Assembly (NCBI RefSeq): GCF_000378965.1
Contig: NZ_KB900536.1
Span: 2,977,407-3,041,406 of the forward strand
Direction: 5' to 3'
DNA length: 64,000 nt
Origin: Thioalkalivibrio thiocyanodenitrificans ARhD 1
GTDB taxonomy: Bacteria > Pseudomonadota > Gammaproteobacteria > Ectothiorhodospirales > Ectothiorhodospiraceae
Every line of letters begins with the position of its first letter. Position 1 is the stretch's first letter. Positions 52,119 through 61,400 of this stretch are shown piece by piece. Both the position numbers and the translations under genes were made by a program. The notes beneath the pieces were generated by a model. The model was given only the letters and a program-made list of their open reading frames with translations, ran no database searches and was not told the DNA's origin.

Positions 52119-53630
52119 TTGGACCAACTCAGAGAATTCCTCGGGATCCTCAAGCATTCCTTCCGGAATCTGCTGCCCATTATCGTGGTGGTGGCGTTCT
52201 TTCAGTTCGCCGTCATGCAGCAGGTGCCCGACGACCTGCTCCCCATGGCCATCGGCCTGCTGGTCGTGGTCCTGGGCGTGGCCCTGTTCCTGCAGGGGCT
52301 GGAGTTGGGCATCTTCCCCATCGGCAAGAACCTTTCCAACGATTTCGCCAAGAAGGGTTCGCTGTCCCTGCTGATGATCTTCGGCTTCTGCCTCGGGTTC
52401 TCCGCGGTGATCGCGGAGCCCGCCCTCATTGCCGTGGCAGACCAGGCGGAGATCATCAGCGAGGGACGCGTCAACGGTCTCACCCTGCGCCTGCTGGTGG
52501 CCGCCTCGGTGGGCGTGGTGGTGGCGCTGGGCGTGGTGCGCATCATCCTCGGCCACAGCCTGCACTGGTACATGATCATCGGTTACATCCTGGTGGTGGC
52601 GGTCACCTTTTTCGCCCCCGAGGAGATCGTCGGGCTTGCCTACGACTCGGGCGGCGTGACCACCAATATCGTCACCGTGCCCCTGATCGCCGCGCTGGGC
52701 ATCGGCCTTGCGGTCTCCCTGCGCGGGCGCAACGCGCTGACACACGGTTTCGGGCTGGTGGGGCTGGCGGTGATGGTGCCCATGATCTCGGTGCAGCTCT
52801 ACGGCATTGCCGTCTACAGCTTCGGCGAGGCGGGAAGCGTGGAGGCCAACGGCGCGCTGATGGATCCGGGCGTGGACGAGGTGGTCACTCCCGCCGCCGG
52901 GAGCCTGCTGCTGGGCATGCTCACCGATCTGCTGGTCATGTTCCGCGACGTGCTGCCCATCATCGCCGTGGTGCTGTTCTTCCAGTACCTGGTGATCCGC
53001 AAGCCCATTGCGCACATCCATAAGGTCATGGGCGGGTTCGTGCTGGTGATCGTGGGCCTGTACGCCTTCGTGGTGGGCCTGAAGCTGGGGCTCTTCCCCA
53101 TCGGGCGGAGCATGGCCGAGCAGCTCATCGGTCTGGAGATGATCTTCTTCGTCTACCTGTTTGCCTTCACCATCGGCTTTGCCACCACCATGGCCGAACC
53201 CGCGCTGATCGCCATCGGCCAGAAGGCCGAGGAGGCGGGCAAGGGCAGGCTCGACGGCAACCTGATCCGCATCCTGGTGGCCCTGGGCGTGGCCATCGGC
53301 ATCACCATCGGCGTGCACCGTATCATCAGCGGGGATTCCATCCACTACTACATCATGGGCGGCTATACGGTGGTGATTCTGCTCACCTGGCTGTCGCCCC
53401 GCTACATCGTGGCGCTGGCCTACGACCTGGGCGGCGTGACCACCTCGGAGGTAACGGTGCCCCTGGTCACGGCGCTGGGCATCGGGCTCGCCACCCACAT
53501 CGAGGGGCGCAACGTGCTCATCGACGGATTCGGCCTGATCGCCTTCGCATCCATCTTTCCGATCATCACGGTCATGCTCTATGCTATTTTCGTGGAAGCC
53601 TATGCACGGCTCAAAGGAGTCGAGACATGA
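52119..53630 (+). CDS. DUF1538 membrane transporter-like protein
   Basis: 503 aa with a TTG start at 52119. Two homologous halves (residues ~1-240 and ~265-503) each begin with F(R)NLLPIIVVVAFFQF / FRDVLPIIAVVLFFQY and carry the repeated LGIFPIGKNLSNDF / LGLFPIGRSMAEQL and AEPALIAVADQA / AEPALIAIGQKA motifs, plus LAYDSGGVTT / LAYDLGGVTT. This internal duplication is typical of two-fold pseudosymmetric transporters. Substrate unknown. Flanking PII-like proteins suggest inhibition by a nucleotide-sensing partner, as PII/SbtB proteins do to AmtB or SbtA (inference). Ends in a 4-base overlap with PII-like 2. Confidence 0.85.
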   Translation: MDQLREFLGILKHSFRNLLPIIVVVAFFQFAVMQQVPDDLLPMAIGLLVVVLGVALFLQGLELGIFPIGKNLSNDFAKKGSLSLLMIFGFCLGFSAVIAEPALIAVADQAEIISEGRVNGLTLRLLVAASVGVVVALGVVRIILGHSLHWYMIIGYILVVAVTFFAPEEIVGLAYDSGGVTTNIVTVPLIAALGIGLAVSLRGRNALTHGFGLVGLAVMVPMISVQLYGIAVYSFGEAGSVEANGALMDPGVDEVVTPAAGSLLLGMLTDLLVMFRDVLPIIAVVLFFQYLVIRKPIAHIHKVMGGFVLVIVGLYAFVVGLKLGLFPIGRSMAEQLIGLEMIFFVYLFAFTIGFATTMAEPALIAIGQKAEEAGKGRLDGNLIRILVALGVAIGITIGVHRIISGDSIHYYIMGGYTVVILLTWLSPRYIVALAYDLGGVTTSEVTVPLVTALGIGLATHIEGRNVLIDGFGLIAFASIFPIITVMLYAIFVEAYARLKGVET

Positions 53631-53974
53631 AATTCGCGGTACTGGTGGCCATCCTGGCCGAGGAACTTGAAGAGAAGGCCATCGACGCGGCGAAGCAGGC
53701 CGGCGCCGGTGGCGTCACCATCCTGGATGCCCGGGGCATCGGCAGCGAGGAGAAGAAGACCTTCTTCGGCCTGACCTATGAAGGCAGCCAGTCGGTGCTG
53801 GTCTTCGTGCTGGAGAAGAAGCTCTCGGTCTCGGTGCTCAAGCGCATCACCCGGGACCTGGATCTCGCCTCCACCAGCAAGGGCGTGGTGTTTACCATTC
53901 CGCTGGAGCATATCGCCGGTATCGACGTGGGGCAGATCGAGCGCTTCGAGGAGCGCATCAAGGACGACATCTGA
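53627..53974 (+). CDS. PII-like protein 2
   Basis: 115 aa. FAVLVAILAEELEEKAIDAAKQAGAGGVTILDARGIGSEEKKTFFG follows the PII fold, with a T-loop in EEKKTFFGLTYEGSQ and second-half VLKRITRDLDLASTSKGVVFTIPL. The ATG overlaps the DUF1538 stop (ATGA), so it is translated with the transporter. It carries no classical Tyr in the T-loop apex (Y is later). Confidence 0.78.
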   Translation: MKFAVLVAILAEELEEKAIDAAKQAGAGGVTILDARGIGSEEKKTFFGLTYEGSQSVLVFVLEKKLSVSVLKRITRDLDLASTSKGVVFTIPLEHIAGIDVGQIERFEERIKDDI

Positions 53975-54008
53975 CCCTCCACCCATCCTGCATCCCCCGG
54001 GAGAAGAC

Positions 54009-54398
54009 ATGCTGGTCAAAGACATCATGAAGACCGATGTGGCGACCATCTCGCCGTTCGCCACCATCCGCGAGGCCATGCGGCAGATGAAGGCACGCGG
54101 CGTGAAGTCGCTGGTGGTGGAGAAACAGGGCGAGCACGACGCCTGGGGCATCATCACCTACACCACCATCCTGCGTACCATCGTGGCGGAGGAAGGCGAC
54201 ATCGACCTGATCAATGTCTACGACGTCGCCTCCAAGCCGGTGATCTCCGTGTTCAGCGGGATGGACGTCAAGCACGTGGCCCGGCTGATGGTCAACGAGG
54301 ACTACCGCCGCCTGGTGGTGCTGCGCAACAACGAACTGGAAGGCATCGTGACCATGAACGACATCGTCACGGCGGTGCTCGCGATGGTGGAGGAGTAG
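54009..54398 (+). CDS. CBS-pair domain protein
   Basis: 129 aa; the ATG at 54009 lies 34 bases after PII-like 2. It is almost only a CBS tandem: LVKDIMKTDVATISPFATIREAMRQM, GIITYTTILRTIVAEEG, then VYDVASKPVISVFSGMDVKHVARLM, GIVTMNDIVTAVLAM. CBS pairs bind adenosine ligands. With the two PII-like proteins it suggests nucleotide control of the DUF1538 transporter. Confidence 0.9.
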   Translation: MLVKDIMKTDVATISPFATIREAMRQMKARGVKSLVVEKQGEHDAWGIITYTTILRTIVAEEGDIDLINVYDVASKPVISVFSGMDVKHVARLMVNEDYRRLVVLRNNELEGIVTMNDIVTAVLAMVEE

Positions 54399-54435
54399 CC
54401 GGCCGCGCGCCGTCGCACGGCGCACCCGGCCGAAC

Positions 54436-56593
54436 ATGAAACGCCCGCCCGTGGCATCGGGCGGGCAACCGGTGGGCGAGGTCGTGGCAGGAAGCAGAAG
54501 TCCATCATTCCATCGTCTGGCCAGACGCATCGCCCTGCGCATCGTCGCCCTTTACCTTGTCCTGGGTTTCACATACATCGCCCTGTCCGACCGCGTCGTC
54601 ATCGCCCTGGTGGACGATCCCCGGGTGTTCACCTGGGTGCAGACGTTCAAGGGCTGGGCCTACGTCGCCGTCACCGGCGCGCTGCTCTACGGGCTGATCT
54701 TCTGGCAGACCCGGCGGATCGCCGCGGCCAACGAGGCGCTAACGGAACGCGACCGCCACATCACCCGTCTGAACCGCGTCTACACCATGCTCAGCGCCAT
54801 CAACGGCGCCATTCTGCGGGGCGACGATCAGGACGCGCTGCTCGACGAGGTCGCCCGCATCGCCGTGGACAAGGGCGGTTTCCCCCTGGCCTGGGTCGGG
54901 CTGGTGGATGCCGACCAGTCCGTGCTGCGCCCCGTGGCCAGCGCCGGGGCGGGCCTGGACTGCCTGGACGGTCTCGCGCTGCACGTGGACCCTGATCATC
55001 CGGAGGCCCATGCCATGGCGGCGGACCTGACCCGCGGCCGTCCCTTCGTCATCAACGACCTCGCGGAGAGGTCCCCTGTGGACAAGTGCCACGCCCGGGC
55101 CTCGGCCCACGGGTATCGTGCCCTGGCGGTGGTGCCCATCCTCACGAATATGCGGTTGCTGGGCGCCATCGGCCTGTTCACCCGGGAGGCGGGGGACCGG
55201 GGCGGCCCGGTGTTCGACGACGACGAACTGCGCCTGCTCACCGAGATCGCGGCGGACACGGGGCTGGGCATGACGCTCATCGCCCAGGCCACGGCGCTGG
55301 ACTGGGCCAGCCGTTTTGATGTCCTCACCGGGCTCGCCAACCGGGATCTGCTGAAGGAACGCATCGATCAGGCCCTGCTGCGGGCCCGCCACCAGCGCCG
55401 TTACGTGGGGGTGCTGGCCATGGAGGTGCCGGGCCTGCGCGCGGTGGTCGACTCCCTGGGCCGCCAGCAGGGCGACCGCCTGCTGCAGGCCGTTGCCCTG
55501 CGCCTGGCCGGTCACGTGCGCGAGGGCGACACGGTGGCCGCGCTGGGCAACGGCGAGTTCGCGGTGCTGCTGGCCGACGTGCGTGAAGGTCTGGACGTGG
55601 CCGAGGTGGCCCGCAAGCTGCTCACGCCCTTTGAGCTGGAACTGCAGGCGGACGCGCCGCCGCATTTCGTCACGCTGGCCGCCGGGGCCGCCGTCTTTCC
55701 GAACGACGCCGACACCGCCGACGGGCTCATCCAATGCGCCGGGGTCGCCCTGCACCAGGGCGGTTCCCAGGCCCCCGCGAGGGATTGCGTGTTCTACGCC
55801 CCGGAGATGGACCAGCGGGCGCGCGAGTACCAGGCCCTGGACAACGAGCTGCTCGGCGCACTGGAGCGGGGCGAGATGCAGCTTCACTATCAGCCCGTGG
55901 TGCGCCTGGACACCGGCGGGATCCGCGGGGTGGAGGCCCTGCTGCGCTGGAACAACCGACGCTTCGGCCCCGTGTCCCCGGACCGCTTCATCCCCATGGC
56001 CGAGCACAGCGGCGTGATCCGCCCCCTGGGGGACTGGGTGATGGAGCAGGCCTGCGCCCAACTCGCCCGCTGGCAGGAACGGGGCTGGCGCCTGAGGATG
56101 AGCGTGAACCTTTCCACGCGCCAGCTGCTGGCCCCGGGTTTCGCCGAGCGTATCCGCGAGACCATCATGCGCCATCATCTGGACGCGGAGCGCATGGTGC
56201 TGGCGCTGGAGGTCACGGAAACCGCGGTGATCGAGGACATGGAGGCGGTGTCCAAGGCCCTTGCCCGGGTCAAGGAACTCGGCATCGCCGTGCACCTGGA
56301 CGATTTCGGCACCGGCTACGCCTCGCTCAGCTACCTGCAGCGTCTTCCCGTGGACACCATCAAGATCGACAAGAGTTTCGTGCAGACCCTGTCCGGTGGC
56401 GGAAAACCTGGTCCGCTCAGTGATCGCGCTGGCCCGGAGCCTGGACATGGGGGTCGTGGCCGAGGGCGTGGAAACCACCGAGCAGCGCGATGCGCTCAAG
56501 GCGCTGGGTTGCCACGTGGCCCAGGGTTACCTGTTCGCCCGTCCTCAGCCCGCCGAGGACGTGGAGCGCTTGCTGGAGGCGTCGAACCCGTGA
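54436..56593 (+). pseudogene. GGDEF-EAL signalling protein with a frameshift in the EAL domain
   Basis: About 718 codons. Two membrane helices (residues ~28-50 and ~70-90), a GAF-like domain (~120-290), a degenerate GGDEF (~295-455; LGNGEF in place of GGDEF, so no cyclase activity expected), and an EAL domain (~470-700; GVEALLRW, LDDFGTGYASLSYL, DTIKIDKSFVQTL). Near 56395-56405 the reading frame shifts by +1: the frame-1 continuation becomes GGGKPGPLS.., while frame 2 continues as AENLVRSVIALARSLDMGVVAEGVETTEQRDALKALG, the true EAL end. The break may be a real mutation or a sequencing error. Confidence 0.8.
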
Positions 56594-56610
56594 TCTCCCG
56601 GCGGCCTGCC

Positions 56611-56688
56611 CCCCGTAGGAGCCCGGTCCTCCGGGCGATGGGGGTTTGGCCTGGACAGGATCGCCCGGAGGACCGGGCTCCTACGGGG
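56611..56688. repeat. Perfect 29-bp-arm palindrome GTAGGAGCCCGGTCC
   Basis: The arms 56611-56639 and 56660-56688 are exact complements with a 20-base loop. It lies between the EAL gene and the ZIP gene. A related word, GTAGGAGCC, is at 63916. Confidence 0.9.
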
Positions 56689-56845
56689 CACAGGCCAAAC
56701 GCATGATGCTTTCCATGCCTCGCGAGCGACCCGAGCGTGCTGGCTGTGAATCACCGGGCGGACTTGTCACCCGCATGATTTCCAGTCCGGCAGGAATCCT
56801 TCGCGTGCTTCGCCGCTCCTTGATGCCTCTTGCGTGGGAGCTTTC

Positions 56846-57757
56846 ATGCCTGGTCCCCTGACCGAAGACGACAACGCCTCGCACGGCTGGGTCCTGCCCC
56901 TGCTGGCGCTGTGCGTCGCGCTGCTGCTGATCCTCGCGGTGGTGAACCACTGGGCGGCGCTGCAGGCGCGGCTCGCGGACCTGGGCACCGTGCAGCTCGG
57001 GCTGCTGGCGAGCCTCGCGGCCGGGCTGTTCACCGCCGTGGGGGCGCTGCCGGTGATGGTGCTGTCGCGCATCCGGCGCAGGGTTGAGGATGCCCTCATG
57101 GGCTTCGGCGCCGGCGTCATGCTGGCGGCCACGGCCTTCTCCCTGGTGCTGCCCGGAGTGGATGCCGCCGCGGTGTACACCGGCCACACGCTCTCGGCGG
57201 CGCTGCTGGTGGGGGCGGGGATCGCCCTGGGCGGCCTGTTCCTGCTCGCCTGCCACCGCTACGTGCCCCATGAGCATTTCATCATCGGCCCCCAGAGCGG
57301 CGCGGACCCGGAGAAGATGCGGCGCATCTGGCTGTTCGTGTTCGCCATCGCCCTGCACAATTTTCCGGAAGGACTGGCCGTGGGCGTGGGCTTCGGCACC
57401 GGCGACCTGGCCGCCGGCGTCGCGCTTACCATCGGCATCGGCCTGCAGAACATGCCCGAGGGCCTGGTCGTGGCCGTGGCCATGCTGACCCTGGGTTATT
57501 CCCGCTGGACCGCCCTGGGCGTCGCCCTGCTCACCGGCCTGGTGCAGCCCGTGGGCGGCCTGTTCGGCGCGGCGGTGGTCACCCTCGCCGCACCCCTGCT
57601 GCCCTTCGGCCTGGCCTTCGCCGCCGGGGCCATGCTGTTCGTCATCAGCCACGAGATCATCCCCGAGTCCCACCGCAAGGGCCACGAGGGCCACGCCACC
57701 CTGGGCGTACTGGTGGGTTTCATCGTCATGATGGTGCTGGACGTGGCCCTGGACTGA
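56846..57757 (+). CDS. ZIP family divalent metal transporter
   Basis: 303 aa from the ATG at 56846, with GGGAG 5 bases upstream (a GTG at 56834 is the alternative). Eight helices; helix 4 has ALHNFPEGLAVG and helix 5 has GLQNMPEGLVVAV with the conserved metal His/Asn/Glu, and helix 7 carries SHEIIPESHRKGHEGH. A variable loop between helices 3 and 4 is short. Zinc or iron uptake or export is likely; direction unknown. Confidence 0.9.
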   Translation: MPGPLTEDDNASHGWVLPLLALCVALLLILAVVNHWAALQARLADLGTVQLGLLASLAAGLFTAVGALPVMVLSRIRRRVEDALMGFGAGVMLAATAFSLVLPGVDAAAVYTGHTLSAALLVGAGIALGGLFLLACHRYVPHEHFIIGPQSGADPEKMRRIWLFVFAIALHNFPEGLAVGVGFGTGDLAAGVALTIGIGLQNMPEGLVVAVAMLTLGYSRWTALGVALLTGLVQPVGGLFGAAVVTLAAPLLPFGLAFAAGAMLFVISHEIIPESHRKGHEGHATLGVLVGFIVMMVLDVALD

Positions 57758-58145
57758 GGCGCCTATGGGAAGTCAGGAGCACAAACCCCCGGCAGTAGGA
57801 TGGGTCAAGCGCAGCGGACCCATGCTGTGCGGCCAGTCGAGGGGGCAGGATGCGCGGGAGGTCCGCATGGGCACGCTTTGCTTTGCCCGTCCTACTACGG
57901 CCTTCGGAAGGTGAATGGGTAGGTTGGGGTGAACGGGGTGAACCCCAACAGGCGGTGGTTGCCGAAGCCACCTGTGTTGGGATTTGCTTTGCCCACCCCG
58001 ACCTGCCGGGCCGGAAGCGGGAAGGGGCCTTTCGCGGACCGGGTGCTGCCCTCGGTTCATGAACCCTCTCTTTTTCTGCGTCCTTGCTGATTCTGATCTC
58101 CTGACGACCTGTAGGATGGGTCAAGCGCAGCGGACCCATGCGGAC
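57758..58145. repeat. REP-type palindromes: 57795-57895, 57919-57949, 57974-58010, 58112-58145
   Basis: GTAGGATGGGTCAAGCGCAG with complement CCCGTCCTAC at 57886-57895, a GTAGGTTGGGGTGAACGG palindrome at 57919, and a third half-copy at 58112. No gene is found between the ZIP stop and the nrdA promoter (684 bp). Confidence 0.8.
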
Positions 58146-58278
58146 GGCCGCTGTCCATGAAAGTTTTTTATCGTGTTTGCCCCCAAAATTTGATGCCTCT
58201 CCAGCCCTGTCCGGGGCTCGTTCCGGGAAACCGTGACGCGGCGCGGCCTTGCGCCGGGCAGGGCCCTTCATGCCCAGC

Positions 58279-58287
58279 TTATCCACA
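58279..58287 (+). promoter_or_regulatory. DnaA box upstream of nrdA
   Basis: TTATCCACA is the consensus DnaA box. It lies about 45 bases before the -35 element. DnaA binding regulates nrdAB in E. coli. Confidence 0.65.
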
Positions 58288-58316
58288 GCCTGTCCCCATC
58301 TCTTGCACCCCCTTAC

Positions 58317-58364
58317 ACACAAGATCTTGTGCTTGACGGTTTTCCAAACCCCGTCCTATAGTGT
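58317..58364 (+). promoter_or_regulatory. nrdA promoter with two NrdR boxes
   Basis: Box 1 is 58317-58332 (ACACAAGATCTTGTGC, 13 of 16 matches to the NrdR consensus). Box 2 is 58349-58364 (CCCCGTCCTATAGTGT, 10 of 16). They are 16 bp apart, the spacing (three turns) NrdR needs. Promoter -35 TTGACG (58333-58338) and -10 TATAGT (58357-58362) are 18 bp apart; box 2 overlaps the -10. Repression of nrdAB by NrdR when dATP is high is expected. nrdR itself is not here. Confidence 0.85.
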
Positions 58365-58441
58365 TTCTTAGTCACCGGGCCTTACAAGACCCGGGACCTT
58401 CTCCTCTCCCCGACACCTGCCACCCGCGAGGCCACACGCAT

Positions 58442-61400
58442 ATGCAAACGGACGTCAGCATCGAAGAACAATCCCGGCCGGCCGCCGCAGGCGCCGCCCC
58501 AGAATCCGCCGTGACCGCCGCTGAAGTGGCGGCCACCGCACCCGGTCAGCACCACGTCATCCGACGCAACGGCAAGGTCACCGCCTTTGACGACGCCAAG
58601 ATCAAGGTGGCCATCACCAAGGCCTTCCTGGCCGTGGAGGGCGGCAACGCCGCCGCCAGCCGCCGCATCCACGACATCGTGGACGAACTCACCGCCCAGG
58701 TGGCCGACAACCTGTTCCGCCGGGCCGGCGGGTCCTCCGCCACCGTGCACATCGAGGATATCCAGGACCAGGTGGAACTGGCCCTGATGCGCGGCGGCCA
58801 CCACAAGGTGGCCCGCGCCTACGTGCTCTACCGCGAGCAGCAGGCCCAGAAACGCGCCGCCGAGGCCGCCACGAAGAAGCCCGGGAAGAAGGCCGAGACC
58901 CCGGTAATCCATGTCACCCGGGCCGACGGCGCCCGCGTGCCCCTGGACGAGGCCCGCATGGAGGCTGTCGTGGCCGAGGCCTGCGCGGGGCTCGAGGCCG
59001 TGGACGGCCGGCTGATCCTCGACGAGGCCCGGCGCAACCTGTTCGACGGCGTGGCCGAGAAGGACGTGGGCACGGCGCTGGTCATGAGCGCCCGGGTGCT
59101 CATCGAGAAGGAGCCCAACTACTCCCAGGTCACCGCCCGCCTGCTCATGGACACGGTGCGCCGCGAGGCCCTGAGCTTCCTCGCCGGTATGCCCCAGGCC
59201 GCCACCCAGGCCGAGATGGCCGGGCGCTATGCCGAGTACTTCAAGGCATACGTGAAGCGCGGAGCGGAGCTGGAGCTGCTGGACGGCGAGCTGACCCGCT
59301 ACGACCTGGAGCGCCTGGGCGCCGCGCTCAAGCCCGAGCGCGACCTGCAGTTCACCTATCTGGGCCTCCAGACCCTCTACGACCGCTACTTCATCCACTC
59401 CGGCGGCACCCGCTTCGAGCTGCCCCAGGCCTTTTTCATGCGCGTGGCCATGGGGCTGGCCATCAACGAGATCGACCGGGAAGGGCGCGCCATCGAGTTC
59501 TACAACCTGCTCAGCTCGTTCGACTTCATGAGCTCCACGCCGACGCTGTTCAACTCCGGCACCCTGCGCCCGCAGCTCTCAAGCTGCTACCTCACCTCGG
59601 TGCCCGATGATCTCGACGGCATCTTCGGCGCCATCAAGGACAACGCCCTGCTCTCCAAGTTTGCCGGCGGTCTCGGCAACGACTGGACCCGCGTGCGCGG
59701 CATGGGCGCCCACATCAAGGGCACCAACGGCAAGTCCCAGGGCGTGGTGCCGTTCCTGAAAGTGGCCAACGACACCGCCGTGGCCGTCAACCAGTGCTTC
59801 GCCCCCGACACCCTGATCTTCACCGCCGACGGCGTGCGCCCCATCCGCGACGTGCGCCCGGGCGATCTGGTGCTGGGCATCTCCGGCACCTACCGCGAGG
59901 TGCAGGATCGCTACACCTACAACCAGACCGATCCGATGGTCTCGCTGGATATCAAGCATGCCATCGAGCCGCTGACCGTCACCGCCGGCCATCCCTTCTA
60001 CGCCATCCGCGGTGTGCCCATGGAGCAGTCCTGCGCACGTACCCTGGCCTGGCTGGGCAAGGGCAAGGTTCGTCCCGAGTGGGTGGACGCGGGAGAACTG
60101 GCCAAGGGTGACTATGTGGCTCAGGTAATTCCGTCCGAGACTGTCGCCGTTCCCGGCTTCACCGCGGACGACGCCCGGATGTACGGCATTCTCCTCGGTG
60201 ACGGGCACCTGTCGAAGGACGGCATGCAGTGGGGTGTGTCCGGCAATCCCTCCCGTGATGGACACGTGGCCTTCGTGCGCGAGTACCTGGAAGCGCGTGG
60301 CATCCACTACTGGGAGACCGGCCGCGGCGAGACCTACGGGCAGGTCCACTGGGCATCGGGCCGGGGCGTGGTGCGTGACGCCACCACCGGGCGCATCACC
60401 GGCGCGGGCCCGCGCACGCTGCCCTTCGAACCCGAAGACATCTACGACGCCGACCACAACAAGCGCATCAGCCGGCGCTTCGCCCATCTGCCGCGCCCGC
60501 AGGCCCTGGCGCTCGTGCGCGGGCTGCTGGAGACCGACGGCGGCATCTCCCGTGGCAAGGAGATCTATTTCACCAACACCTCCCGCGCCCTGGTGGAGGG
60601 GCTGCGCTACCAGTTGCTGCGCCTCGGCGTGCCCACCGCCGGTCAGTATCGGGAGCGTTGCCAGGATCACACCGGGCACCGCGCCGACGGCAGCGAGATC
60701 CGGTTCAACGGTGTGTGCAGGGCCTTTGATCTGCGTATCCCGGCGGTACCGGAGATCGCGGCACTGGCGGGCTGCCGCCCCATCGGAAAGCGCAACTGGA
60801 TCGAGTACAACGGCTGCCTGTTCACCCGTGTGCGCGCCGTGTGTCCTGCCCCCGTCACCCCCTTTGTGTTCGACCTGAAGGTGGAGGGCGACGCCTCCTA
60901 CATGACCACCGCCGGCCTCGCCCACAACGGCGGCAAGAGAAAGGGCGCCGTGTGCGCCTACCTCGAGACCTGGCACGTCGACGTGGAGGAGTTCATCGAG
61001 CTGCGCAAGAACACGGGCGATGACCGGCGCCGCACCCATGACATGAACAGCGCCAACTGGATCCCCGATCTGTTCATGAAGCGCGTGGCCGAGGAGGGCG
61101 AATGGACGCTGTTCTCCCCCAACGAGGTGCCCGACCTGCACGATCTCGTCGGCGAGGCCTTCGAGCAGCGCTACACGGAATACGAGGAGAAGGCCGCCCG
61201 GGGCGAGATCAAGGTCTTCAAGAAGCTCAAGGCCGTGGATCTGTGGCGCAAGATGCTGGCCATGCTGTTCGAGACCGGCCATCCCTGGATGACCTTCAAG
61301 GACCCGTGCAACCTGCGCAGCCCCCAGAGCCACATCGGCGTGGTGCACAGCTCCAACCTGTGCACCGAGATCACCCTCAACACCAGCGATGACGAGATCG

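Noticed and set aside
54739-56499. A 586-codon minus-strand frame opposite the GGDEF-EAL gene
   Set aside because: Shadow of the plus-strand coding sequence; its residues (Gly/His/Gln/Val rich) have no domain logic.
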